From: Pseudomonadota bacterium
Lineage (GTDB): Bacteria > Desulfobacterota > Desulfovibrionia > Desulfovibrionales > Desulfovibrionaceae
NCBI GenBank assembly: GCA_023390395.1
Contig: JAEWCY010000053.1
Span: 1-21,974, forward strand
DNA: 21,974 nt
Direction of reading: 5' to 3'
Translations under genes and position numbers: made by a program
The notes under the pieces: model-generated
The model's database searches: none
What the model was told of the DNA's origin: nothing
The model's input: only the letters and a program-made list of their open reading frames with translations
Shown: piece by piece, positions 1-7,485 of the stretch
Numbering within the stretch: the stretch's first letter is position 1
How the letters are laid out: each line of letters starts with the position of its first letter

Positions 1-65
1 TTTCCGGGAAGAGCGTCCTTTATCTTGTCCCATTGCTCATCAGTAATGGTGTGTCGTAGCGCCAT
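1..65 (-). CDS. IS5-type transposase, N-terminal fragment (runs off window)
   Basis: The reverse strand from 65 reads MALRHTITDEQWDKIKDALP, the typical opening of IS5-type transposases with the DUF4096 N-terminal domain (ITDEQW..I...LPG). An ideal ribosome binding site, AGGAGGG, lies 5 bases before the ATG. Only 21 complete codons are visible, so the catalytic DDE residues and intactness of the element cannot be judged. The gene diverges from the GGDEF-EAL gene starting only 27 bases away on the other strand. Identification rests on the N-terminal motif and is fairly secure at family level only. Confidence 0.7.
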   Translation of the reverse strand, partial: MALRHTITDEQWDKIKDALPG

Positions 66-119
66 TGTATCCCTCCTGTAGAGAGGAATAGCATGGGACA
101 GATCAAATGTCTACACGGC
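1..119 (-). mobile_element. Left end of an IS5-type insertion sequence (partial)
   Basis: The first ~119 bases appear to be the 5' end of an insertion sequence reading out of the window. They hold the start of a transposase gene (separate entry) and its short untranslated end. Base use up to about 119 is less GC-biased than what follows. A CTAG tetranucleotide at 120-123 fits the short CTAG/TA-type targets used by many IS5-family elements. Neither terminal repeat can be confirmed because the other end is outside the window, so the boundary at 119 is an inference and could lie anywhere from about 88 to 123. Confidence 0.4.
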
Positions 120-1790
120 CTAGCCAACCACGCCGCCGTGCTCGACGCGGGCGGCGTCATCCTTGCCGCCAACGCCTCCTGTCTGGCCCTTTTGGCCGAC
201 ATCGAGGCGGGCGAGGCAAGAGGACGCCTTTTTTCCGGGTACTGCGACAAGCTCCTCCAGCCCGCCGCCGCGGCCAGCGTGCGCGAAGGCCTGTCGTCCG
301 TACTCACGGGCCATACCTCGCGCTACGAGATGGACCTGCCCTGCGGCAAGCCGCAAAATCCCACCTGGCGCGCCCTGTGCGCCACGTCGCTGACCGGCCC
401 CCTCTCCGGGGCGCTGGTGACGCTGTCCGACATCAGCCGGCAAAAGCAGCTCGAGGAGCACATCCTCCACGACGCCTTCCACGACACCCTGACCGGCCTT
501 TTCAACCGGGCGCTGTTCCTCAACCGCCTGGACCAGTCCATCAAGCGGCTCAAGCGCAACCACGAGGCGCTCTACGCCGTGCTCTACCTGGACATGGACC
601 GGTTCAAGCTGGTCAACAAGACCTTCGGCCACGTCACCGGCGACCGGCTGCTCATGGTCATCGCCAACCGGCTGCAAAAGCTCCTGCGCGACGTGGACAC
701 CCTGGCCCGGTTCGGCGGCGACGAGTTCGCCATCCTGGTGGAGGACGTGGGCGGCCTGCACGAGGCCAGCGCCATGGCCGACAACGTGCTGCGCCAGCTG
801 GCCGCGCCGTTTCGCCTGAAAAAGCAGGAGATCTTCGTCACCTGCAGCATCGGCGTGGTGCTCGGCTCCGCGGCCTACGAACACCCGGACCAGGTGCTGC
901 GCGACGCGGACAACGCCATGTACAGCTCCAAGGAGCACGGCGGCGACCACTACACGATTTTCGACGCCGGCATGCGCGTGGTCACCGAGCGGCGCATGGA
1001 GATGGAGCTGGCCTTGCGCCACGCCCTGGAAAACGGCGAGATCACGGTGCATTACCAGCCCATCGTGTCGCTTTCCTCGGGCGAGATCACCGGCGTCGAG
1101 GCCCTGGCCCGCTGGAGCCACCCCAGGCAGGGCAACATCGCGCCAAGCGAATTCATCCCCATCGCCGAGGAGACCGGGCTCATCAACGAACTCGGGGCGC
1201 TGGTGCTGCGCCAGTCCTGCCTGCGCATGGTGGAGCTGGCCCGGGTCAACGCCGACGCCGCGAAACTGACGGTCTCCGTCAACATTTCGGGCCGCCAGTT
1301 CAAGCGCCCGGATTTCGTGGAGGAAGTGGCGACCATCCTGGCCGAGACCGGCATCGATCCGGCGCTCGTGCGCCTGGAGCTCACGGAATCCGTGCTCATG
1401 GACAACGCCGACGAGGCCGTGGACACCATCAAACGGCTCAAGTCGCAAGGCGTCAAGGTGGTCATCGACGACTTCGGCACGGGCTATTCGTCCCTGTCCT
1501 ACATCCAGCGCTTCCCCTTCGACAGCCTCAAGGTGGACCGGTCGTTCGTGGGCAACATGAACGAGGCCGAGCAGAACATGGAGATCGTGCGAGCCATCAT
1601 CGCCATGGCCCACAAGCTCGGCCTGGAAGTGGTGGCCGAGGGCGTGGAGCTGGCCGAGCACCGCACCGCGCTCACCGACCTGCACTGCGAAAGCGCCCAG
1701 GGCTTTTTCTTCTCGCGCCCGGTCCCGGGCGAGGAACTCGACGCGCTGCTGCGGCGCGGCCCCGCCGGCATGCCGCCCCGCGCCTCCTGA
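93..1790 (+). CDS. GGDEF-EAL c-di-GMP turnover protein with N-terminal PAS-like segment
   Basis: A 565-residue soluble bifunctional-type c-di-GMP protein. Residues ~10-118 look like a PAS sensor (VLDAGGVILAANAS). The GGDEF domain (~122-292) has the intact signature RFGGDEF at 206-212 and an RxxD inhibitory site (R199-D202) exactly five residues before it. The EAL domain (~300-552) keeps EAL at 336-338, N397, ELTES near 429-433, the loop DDFGTGYSSLSY at 459-470, K480 and E517, so phosphodiesterase activity is expected and diguanylate cyclase activity is possible. The start at 93 is preceded by AGAGAGGA. There is no membrane segment. The PAS-like part begins almost at residue 1 and the first nine codons include CTA codons rare here, so the original N-terminus may have been lost to the neighbouring IS. 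Confidence 0.93.
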   Translation: MGQIKCLHGLANHAAVLDAGGVILAANASCLALLADIEAGEARGRLFSGYCDKLLQPAAAASVREGLSSVLTGHTSRYEMDLPCGKPQNPTWRALCATSLTGPLSGALVTLSDISRQKQLEEHILHDAFHDTLTGLFNRALFLNRLDQSIKRLKRNHEALYAVLYLDMDRFKLVNKTFGHVTGDRLLMVIANRLQKLLRDVDTLARFGGDEFAILVEDVGGLHEASAMADNVLRQLAAPFRLKKQEIFVTCSIGVVLGSAAYEHPDQVLRDADNAMYSSKEHGGDHYTIFDAGMRVVTERRMEMELALRHALENGEITVHYQPIVSLSSGEITGVEALARWSHPRQGNIAPSEFIPIAEETGLINELGALVLRQSCLRMVELARVNADAAKLTVSVNISGRQFKRPDFVEEVATILAETGIDPALVRLELTESVLMDNADEAVDTIKRLKSQGVKVVIDDFGTGYSSLSYIQRFPFDSLKVDRSFVGNMNEAEQNMEIVRAIIAMAHKLGLEVVAEGVELAEHRTALTDLHCESAQGFFFSRPVPGEELDALLRRGPAGMPPRAS

Positions 1791-2134
1791 GCCGCCCGGG
1801 GCAAAAAAGGGGTTCGCCGTCGGCGCGGGAGCTGCTTACACAGCCGGTTGCGAAGCGCGGCTTCGCGAACTCTTCCTCATACGCCTGGCGAACCCCGGAA
1901 AAGGGGCGCCTCGATGCGCTCGGTATGGTGGCTGCCGTTTATTTCGCCCGTTCCTCCGTTGCCGTTGCTCCCATATATGAAGGGGAGGCTTTCCCCTTGC
2001 ATGCAAAAGATAAGCATGCAGCGCACGCAGTAAAGGGGCGTCGCGCCACGTCCACGCGGGCGAAGACGCCGCCTGGGGCGCGTCCGCTTCCTTTCCCGAA
2101 GAAGCACGCGGCGGTTCGAGGGACCGGGGCCGCC
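1791..2134. other. 344-bp gap between convergent genes, rich in inverted repeats
   Basis: No convincing gene is seen. A perfect 10-bp inverted repeat, GGGGTTCGCC (1809-1818) and GGCGAACCCC (1887-1896), encloses two smaller hairpins: GCTG/CAGC around 1831-1844, and GCGAAGC/GCTTCGC around 1850-1866. Further on are AAGGGGA/TCCCCTT (about 1979-1998) and TGCATGC-N9-GCATGCA (about 1998-2021). Some of these probably terminate the two convergent transcripts, but none has a clear T-tract, so a structured RNA is also possible. Confidence 0.5.
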
Positions 2135-4597
2135 CTAGCCCTTGGCGGCGAGCAGCTTCTCGATGGCGGCGAGCAGGCGGTCGGGGTCCAGGGGCTTGAG
2201 GAGCACGGCGTCGGCGGCCTGGCTCGGCGAGTCGCCGTGCCCGGTGATGACGAGGATGGGGATGCCGGCCAGCTCAGGATCGCGGCGCAGGGCCTCCATG
2301 GCCGCCCGGCCGTCCATGCCCGGCATGGCCATGTCCATGGTGATCACCCCCGGGCGCAGCCGCTCGGCCGCGGCCAGGGCCGATTCGCCGTCGTGGGCCG
2401 CGGCCACCCGGTAGCCCTCCCCTTCCAGGAACTGGATGAGGAACGAGGACACGGCCGGGTCGTCGTCCACGACGAGGATGAGCGGCCGCTCCTTGCGCGG
2501 GGCCGGACTGCGCGCCGGGGCCGCGGCGGCCTCCTCGCCGCCGGCCGTGGGCAGGTCGAACAAGAACGCCGCGCCGCGCCCGGGCGCGGGCTCGACCCAG
2601 ATGCGCCCGCCGTAGTGGCTGACGATCTCGCGGCAGATGGCCAGGCCCAGGCCCGTGCCTTTGGCCGGCCCCGACCCTTCGGGGTCGCGCCCCACCTGGC
2701 GGAACTTGTCGAAGATGAGCTCCCGGTCCTCGGGGGCGATGCCGGGGCCGGTGTCGCTCACGCACACCCGGGCCAGGCCGGGCTCTGGAAGCGTGAGACT
2801 CACGGTCACCGCGCCCACGGCCGTGAACTTGGCCGCGTTGCCGATGAGGTTTAAAAGCACCTGCTCCAGCCGGTCCGGATCGGCCACGACCACGGGCGAA
2901 ACCTCGGGCAGGCGCGTCTCCAGATCCACCTCGGGCCGGGAGGCGAACAGCCCGGACACGGCGGCCACGGCCCGGCGCGCCACCTCGTCCAGGCGCACCG
3001 GCCGGTCGCGCCATTCCATGCGGCCGGATTCGATGCGCGAGAGATCCAGGAAGTCGTTGAGGAGCCTGGCCAGGCGCTCGCCCTCGGCGGACAGCACGCG
3101 CAGGTTCTCCTCGATGCGCGCCCCGCGGCGGGCCAGGCCCGCGTCCTCCCCGGTCAGAGGCATGAAAAAGCGCGAGAAATCCCGGGCGATGAGCTTGGAA
3201 AAGCCCAGCAGCGAGGTCAGGGGCGTGCGCAGCTCGTGGGATACGGACGAAAGAAAGGCGCTTTTGATCTCGTCCATGCCGCGAAGCCTCGTGTTGGCCT
3301 CCTCGAGCTCCATGGCCTGGGCCGTGAGGTCGCTCGTGCGCGCGACCACAAGCTGCTCCAGGTTGCGGGTGAGGCGTTCGAGGCTCTCCTCGGCCTGGCG
3401 GCGCTCGGTGTCGTCGCGGGCCATGAGCACGAATCCGGCCGGCGCGCCCTGCTTGTCGTAGATGCCGGAGACGCGCACGGCGTAGGTGCGTTCCCCGCCC
3501 GGATGTTCCTTGCGGATGGTGAAGTCGTGGCTGCGGGTGGGGGAAAGCGTCTCGATCCCGCGCAGGAAGGCGGCCCGGTCCACGCCCGGGCGCTGGTGGA
3601 CCTCCCGCAGGTCGCGCCCGACCAGGGAGGCGGCCGCGAGGTCGAACATCTCCTCGGCCGCCGGGTTGACGTAGGTCACGCGCCAGGTCTCGTCCGCGGC
3701 CATGATGGCCATCTCGGCGCTGCGCAGCAGGTTGTCCAGGAAGACGGTCTTGGCCACCAGCGACCGGCCCGCCTCGCGCAGGGCCTCGTCCTTCTCGGCC
3801 AGGGCGGACTTGAGGGTGCGCACGTAGCGGCTCTCCAGCGCCCGCACGATGTCGGACTGGGTGACCAGCCCAAGCACCCGGCGGTCGTCGTCCACCACCA
3901 CCAGCCGGCGCACCCGGCGCTTCTTCATGGCCAGGGCGGCCTCGAACACCGGGCGGTCGGCCTCGACGCAGACCACCGGGCAGCTCATGATGTCGTAGAG
4001 CTTGAGGCTGCCCATGTGCGGGCTTTCGGCGAGCAGGCGCACCACGTCGCGCTCGGTGACGATGCCGGCCGGCCGGCCGTCGCGGGCGACGATCAGGCAG
4101 GAGATGGAGCGCTCGGCCAGACGCGCCACGGCCTCGCGCACGGTGCAGTTGCCCGGGGCCGAGACCACTTCCCGGGTCATGATGTCGGCCACCCGCTGGG
4201 TCTCGGACAGGGCGTCGTGCCCGAGGCTCTCGATGAGGTCGGACTGGGTGAGCACGCCCCGGGCCTTGCCGGCCGCGTCCACCAGCACCAGGTGGCGCAG
4301 GCGCTTGCGGGCCAGCAGGTGGTAGGCCTCCACCAGCATGGTTTCCTCGGCCACGGCCACCACCGGCGAGGTCATGAGCTCGCCCATGGTCCGGTCGGCG
4401 AAGGTCTCGCCGCGATGGGCCGCGCCCCAGACGATGTCGCGCTCGGTGACGATGCCGACAGGCGCGCCGTCCTCCACCACCACCAGGCAGGAAATGCCCC
4501 GGTCGCGCATGACGGCGAGCCCCCGGCGCACGGGCGTGTCGGGGGTTACGGCAATGACGTCGGGGGAGATGATTTCGGCCAGTCGCCTGTCGCCCAT
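2135..4597 (-). CDS. Soluble hybrid histidine kinase: four CBS domains, PAS, kinase core, receiver
   Basis: 820 residues with no transmembrane segment, so cytosolic. Four CBS motifs in two Bateman pairs (~8-125 and ~133-258; repeated GIVTERD and VTQSD motifs) probably bind adenine nucleotides. A PAS domain follows (~288-400) and a coiled linker (~400-445). The H-box SSVSHELRTPL puts the phospho-His at H454. ATPase boxes are LLNLIGNAAK (581-590), DTGPGI (615-620) and GTGLGLA (647-653). A C-terminal receiver (~706-818) has the acidic pocket DDD 711-713, phospho-acceptor D755, T785 and K801. The start at 4597 has GAGGAGG five bases upstream; an in-frame extension to 4681 lacks such a site. It lies 94 bp after the NtrC-type regulator gene, probably in the same operon. 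Confidence 0.92.
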   Translation of the reverse strand: MGDRRLAEIISPDVIAVTPDTPVRRGLAVMRDRGISCLVVVEDGAPVGIVTERDIVWGAAHRGETFADRTMGELMTSPVVAVAEETMLVEAYHLLARKRLRHLVLVDAAGKARGVLTQSDLIESLGHDALSETQRVADIMTREVVSAPGNCTVREAVARLAERSISCLIVARDGRPAGIVTERDVVRLLAESPHMGSLKLYDIMSCPVVCVEADRPVFEAALAMKKRRVRRLVVVDDDRRVLGLVTQSDIVRALESRYVRTLKSALAEKDEALREAGRSLVAKTVFLDNLLRSAEMAIMAADETWRVTYVNPAAEEMFDLAAASLVGRDLREVHQRPGVDRAAFLRGIETLSPTRSHDFTIRKEHPGGERTYAVRVSGIYDKQGAPAGFVLMARDDTERRQAEESLERLTRNLEQLVVARTSDLTAQAMELEEANTRLRGMDEIKSAFLSSVSHELRTPLTSLLGFSKLIARDFSRFFMPLTGEDAGLARRGARIEENLRVLSAEGERLARLLNDFLDLSRIESGRMEWRDRPVRLDEVARRAVAAVSGLFASRPEVDLETRLPEVSPVVVADPDRLEQVLLNLIGNAAKFTAVGAVTVSLTLPEPGLARVCVSDTGPGIAPEDRELIFDKFRQVGRDPEGSGPAKGTGLGLAICREIVSHYGGRIWVEPAPGRGAAFLFDLPTAGGEEAAAAPARSPAPRKERPLILVVDDDPAVSSFLIQFLEGEGYRVAAAHDGESALAAAERLRPGVITMDMAMPGMDGRAAMEALRRDPELAGIPILVITGHGDSPSQAADAVLLKPLDPDRLLAAIEKLLAAKG

Positions 4598-4691
4598 GAA
4601 GCCTCCTCGGGCAGGGAACCTGCAATCGCGTGGGAGGCCGATGCCCGAAACGCGCCCGCTTGGCAAGACGCGCCGGCGCATCGGCGGCGGA

Positions 4692-6098
4692 TCAGGGCGG
4701 CGGCGTCGCGGCGTACTCCGCGGCCTCGATGCGATGCTTCTGGATCTTGTTCCAGAGATTCTTCGGGCTTACCCCGAGCAGACGGGCCGCGTCCTTCTGG
4801 ACGCCGGCGGATTTGCGAAGCGCCGTGAGAATCATGTTGCGCTCCATGTCCTGGAGGGTGTCGCGCAGGTTGCCGGCGGCCTCGGCGGCCGCGGCCGGCG
4901 CGGGCCCGTCGGCCGGCGCCGGCCTGGCGGACACGTCCAGGGCCCGGGCCACCTCGGCGGCGGTGAGCACCTCGCCGGAGCTGAGGATGGCGGCGCGCTC
5001 CAGGGTGTTGGCCAGCTGGCGGACGTTGCCCGGCCAGTCGCCGTCGAAAAGAAGCTGCATGCCCTCCCGGGACACCCCGCGCAGGTTGACGCCCACGCGC
5101 GGATTGATGCGCTCCAGGAAATGGGCGACCAGAAGGGGCAGGTCCTCCTTGCGCTCGCGCAGGGGCGGCAGGGGGATGGCCGCCACGCTCAGGCGGTAGT
5201 AGAGGTCGGCCCGGAACTTCTTTTCCGCCACCATGTGCTGGAGGTCCTGGTTGGTGGCGGCGATGATGCGGATGTCGATGTCGATGGGCCGCGAGCCGCC
5301 CACGCGCTCGATCTGCTTCTGCTCCACGGCCCGCAGGAGCTTGGGCTGCAAAAAAAGCGGCATGTCGCCGATCTCGTCGAGCATGATGGTGCCGCCCGAG
5401 GCCAATTCGAACTTGCCCTTTTTGAGCGTCACCGCGCCGGTGAAGGCCCCCTTCTCGTGGCCGAAGAGTTCCGATTCCAGCAGGTTCTCGGGGATGGCGG
5501 CGCAGTTGACCTTGATGAAGGGCGCATGGGACCGGCGGCTGAGCGCCTGGATGGCGTCGGCCACCACCTCCTTGCCCGCGCCGGATTCGCCGGTGATGAG
5601 CACCGTGGAATCGAGGGGGGCCACCCGGCGCACCATGTCCACCACGGCCCGCATGGCCGGGGACTGGCCCACGACCACCGGGCCCCGGCCGCAGCTCAGG
5701 GCGGACTTGAGCCGGGCCAGTTCCTCCACCAGGCCGCGGCGCTCCAACGCCCGGCGCACCACCACCTCCATCTCGGCCAGGGAGAAAGGTTTGGCGAAAA
5801 AGTCGTAGGCCCCCAGCCGCACGGCCTCCAGGGCCTTTTCCCTGGCGGCGTAGCCGGTCATGACGATGACCTCGGCCTGGGGACAGGCGTCCTTGAGGCG
5901 GGAGAGGCCCTCGATGCCGTCCATGCCGGGCAGCATGACGTCGGTGACGACCAGGTCGAACGGCTCGGTCCGGGCCCTGGCCAGGCCCTCCTCGGCCGAA
6001 CCCACGTGAACGGGCTCGTAGCCGCGCGCGGCCAGGGCCTCGGTCAGCATGGCCCCGAAGGCCGCGTCGTCCTCGATGACCAGGATTCGGGCGGGCAT
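4692..6098 (-). CDS. NtrC-family sigma-54-dependent response regulator
   Basis: 468 residues with the full three-domain layout of a bacterial enhancer-binding protein. The receiver (~3-118) has E9/D10/D11, phospho-acceptor D53 in VVTDVMLPG and K103. The AAA+ domain (~140-375) has Walker A GESGAGKE (170-177), the sigma-54 contact loop GAFTGA (217-222) and Walker B IMLDE (D241, E242). A Fis-type helix-turn-helix (~415-456) ends in AARLLGVSPKNLWNKIQKH. All key residues are present, so it should activate sigma-54 promoters after phosphorylation. The ATG at 6098 has AGGAG seven bases upstream. It follows the HDOD gene by 31 bp and precedes the CBS-PAS hybrid kinase, its most likely phosphodonor. 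A sigma-54-like site at 18915-18930 is a possible but untested target. Confidence 0.95.
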   Translation of the reverse strand: MPARILVIEDDAAFGAMLTEALAARGYEPVHVGSAEEGLARARTEPFDLVVTDVMLPGMDGIEGLSRLKDACPQAEVIVMTGYAAREKALEAVRLGAYDFFAKPFSLAEMEVVVRRALERRGLVEELARLKSALSCGRGPVVVGQSPAMRAVVDMVRRVAPLDSTVLITGESGAGKEVVADAIQALSRRSHAPFIKVNCAAIPENLLESELFGHEKGAFTGAVTLKKGKFELASGGTIMLDEIGDMPLFLQPKLLRAVEQKQIERVGGSRPIDIDIRIIAATNQDLQHMVAEKKFRADLYYRLSVAAIPLPPLRERKEDLPLLVAHFLERINPRVGVNLRGVSREGMQLLFDGDWPGNVRQLANTLERAAILSSGEVLTAAEVARALDVSARPAPADGPAPAAAAEAAGNLRDTLQDMERNMILTALRKSAGVQKDAARLLGVSPKNLWNKIQKHRIEAAEYAATPPP

Positions 6099-6129
6099 CA
6101 GCGCTCCTGGGGCAGGCGGCCGGCGTGCC

Positions 6130-7410
6130 TCACGGCTGCCTGTCCGGGAAAAAACTGTGCATGGTTTCGGCCAGGCGCGCCTCCATGCCGGGCACCAGCC
6201 CGGCCACGTCCTCGGCCCCAAGCCCCAGGCTCTCCCAGGCGGCCGGGGACAGGGGAGCGACGTGCCGGTTGCCGCTGCCGCCCCAGCCCATGGCCGTGGC
6301 CACGCAGTCGGCCAGATGGACGACGGCCGGCTCCTCGACGAAAAGCGGCTCGTCCAGGTCGTGGTGGTAGCGCACCATCTTTTCGAGGTTGGCCGGGAAC
6401 TGCCATTTCTGGAGCAGCAGCCCCCCCAGGGCGGCGTGGTCGAAGCCGAGCAGCTCGCGCTCGGCGAGGCAAAGCGGCTCGCGGCCGGCGGCGGCCCGGC
6501 GCATGGCCCCGGCCATGTGGGTCGAGGCCTGCTTGAAAAGCACGATGCGGCCGATGTCGTGGAGCAGCCCGGCCACGAAGGCGGCTTCGGCCCCTTCCTG
6601 GCCGAGGGCCACGGCGATGGCCTGGGCGGCCACGGCGCAGCCCACGCTGTGCTCCCAGAAAAGCCGCATGTTGACCCAGTGCGGCGGGATGTCCTGGAAA
6701 AGGGGCAGGACCGAGACGCCAAGGGCCAGCGTGGCCAACTGGCGGCCGCCGACCACCACCACGGCCCGGGACAGGCTGTCCACCTTGGACGGGAAGCGGC
6801 CGCGCACGGCCCGCATGGTGCGGGCGTAAAAGGGGCTGTTGACCAGGCGCAGGAGCTTGGCGGCCAGGCTCGGGTCGTGGCGGATGCTCGCGGCGGCGTC
6901 CTCCACGGTGCTGGCCGGATCGCGCAGCACCTCGCTGATGCGCAGGTACACCTCGGGCGGGGAGACGAGCTTGGGCTCGTCGCGCAGGAGCATGTCGGGC
7001 GAAGCCAGGGGCGGGGGGACGTCCTCCACCGGGCGCGGGGCCTCGCCGTGGGACGGCGGGGCCGGGACGTCGCCGGGGGAGGCCTTGCGGCGCCTGATCT
7101 CGCCGGCCAGGGCCAGGCGACGCAACAGCGGCGTCAGGGGATGTTCGGGATCGAGCAGGCACAGGCGTTCGGCCACCGCCGCCTCGGCGGCAGCGACCAC
7201 GGCCTCCTCGTCGGAGAACGCGGGCGGCGGCGCGGCCGCGGGGATTTCGCCCACTACGCCGACGTCGGGCAGATTCCAGGCCAGCAGGGACTTCAAGTGC
7301 CCGTGGTCCAGAGTCGTGCCCTTGGGCATGAGGAAGCGCCCGCCGGGCGTCAGCACGTCCTCGGCCAGCACCATGCCCGCCCGCAATTCGGAAACGTTGC
7401 GCCTGACCAT
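6130..7410 (-). CDS. HDOD-domain signalling protein
   Basis: 426 residues, cytosolic. The short N-terminal module (~1-55, MVRRNVSELRAGMVLAEDV) resembles the segment that precedes HD/HDOD domains. A variable Pro/Ala-rich linker (~58-145) follows, then an HDOD domain (~150-370). HDOD proteins act as regulatory modules in bacterial signalling, and many have no demonstrated enzyme activity. This one retains H254, the HD pair H284-D285, H325, H349/H350 and D368, a set resembling the metal ligands of HD phosphohydrolases. The ATG at 7410 sits close behind GGGAGG; residue 13 is a less likely alternative start. It is the first gene of the operon with the NtrC-type regulator and hybrid kinase, behind a strong sigma-70-like promoter. 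Confidence 0.9.
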   Translation of the reverse strand: MVRRNVSELRAGMVLAEDVLTPGGRFLMPKGTTLDHGHLKSLLAWNLPDVGVVGEIPAAAPPPAFSDEEAVVAAAEAAVAERLCLLDPEHPLTPLLRRLALAGEIRRRKASPGDVPAPPSHGEAPRPVEDVPPPLASPDMLLRDEPKLVSPPEVYLRISEVLRDPASTVEDAAASIRHDPSLAAKLLRLVNSPFYARTMRAVRGRFPSKVDSLSRAVVVVGGRQLATLALGVSVLPLFQDIPPHWVNMRLFWEHSVGCAVAAQAIAVALGQEGAEAAFVAGLLHDIGRIVLFKQASTHMAGAMRRAAAGREPLCLAERELLGFDHAALGGLLLQKWQFPANLEKMVRYHHDLDEPLFVEEPAVVHLADCVATAMGWGGSGNRHVAPLSPAAWESLGLGAEDVAGLVPGMEARLAETMHSFFPDRQP

Positions 7411-7457
7411 TGCCTCCCGCCGCGCGATGAAAAATCCCTGCCTTTTCGGGTTGCGCG

Positions 7458-7485
7458 ATCATAAGGCATTGGACCTGCCTGTCAA
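7458..7485 (-). promoter_or_regulatory. Sigma-70-type promoter for the HDOD/NtrC/hybrid-kinase operon
   Basis: On the minus strand TTGACA (7480-7485) is followed after 16 bases by TATGAT (7458-7463), a 6/6 and 5/6 match to the -35 and -10 consensus. This implies transcription starting near 7451 and a leader of about 40 nt before the ATG at 7410. The -35 box overlaps the stop codon of the upstream gene ending at 7482. A near-consensus site is notable in DNA this GC-rich. Confidence 0.7.

Noticed and set aside
1912..2033. 39-residue ORF (MRSVWWLPFISPVPP...) in the gap after the GGDEF-EAL gene.
   Set aside because: AGGGG precedes it at reasonable spacing, but the ORF runs through several inverted repeats and its composition is not protein-like beyond a Pro/Leu run. 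It cannot be supported without conservation.
107..2854. Very long open frame on the plus strand running through the GGDEF-EAL gene and into the hybrid kinase gene.
   Set aside because: It is Arg/Pro/His/Gly-rich low-complexity translation typical of a shifted frame in GC-rich DNA, spans two clearly real genes, and has no domain similarity.
4598..4691. Possible terminator between the NtrC-type regulator and hybrid kinase genes.
   Set aside because: Only an imperfect GC-rich pairing (GATGC/GCATC) with no T-run was seen; cotranscription remains the simpler reading.
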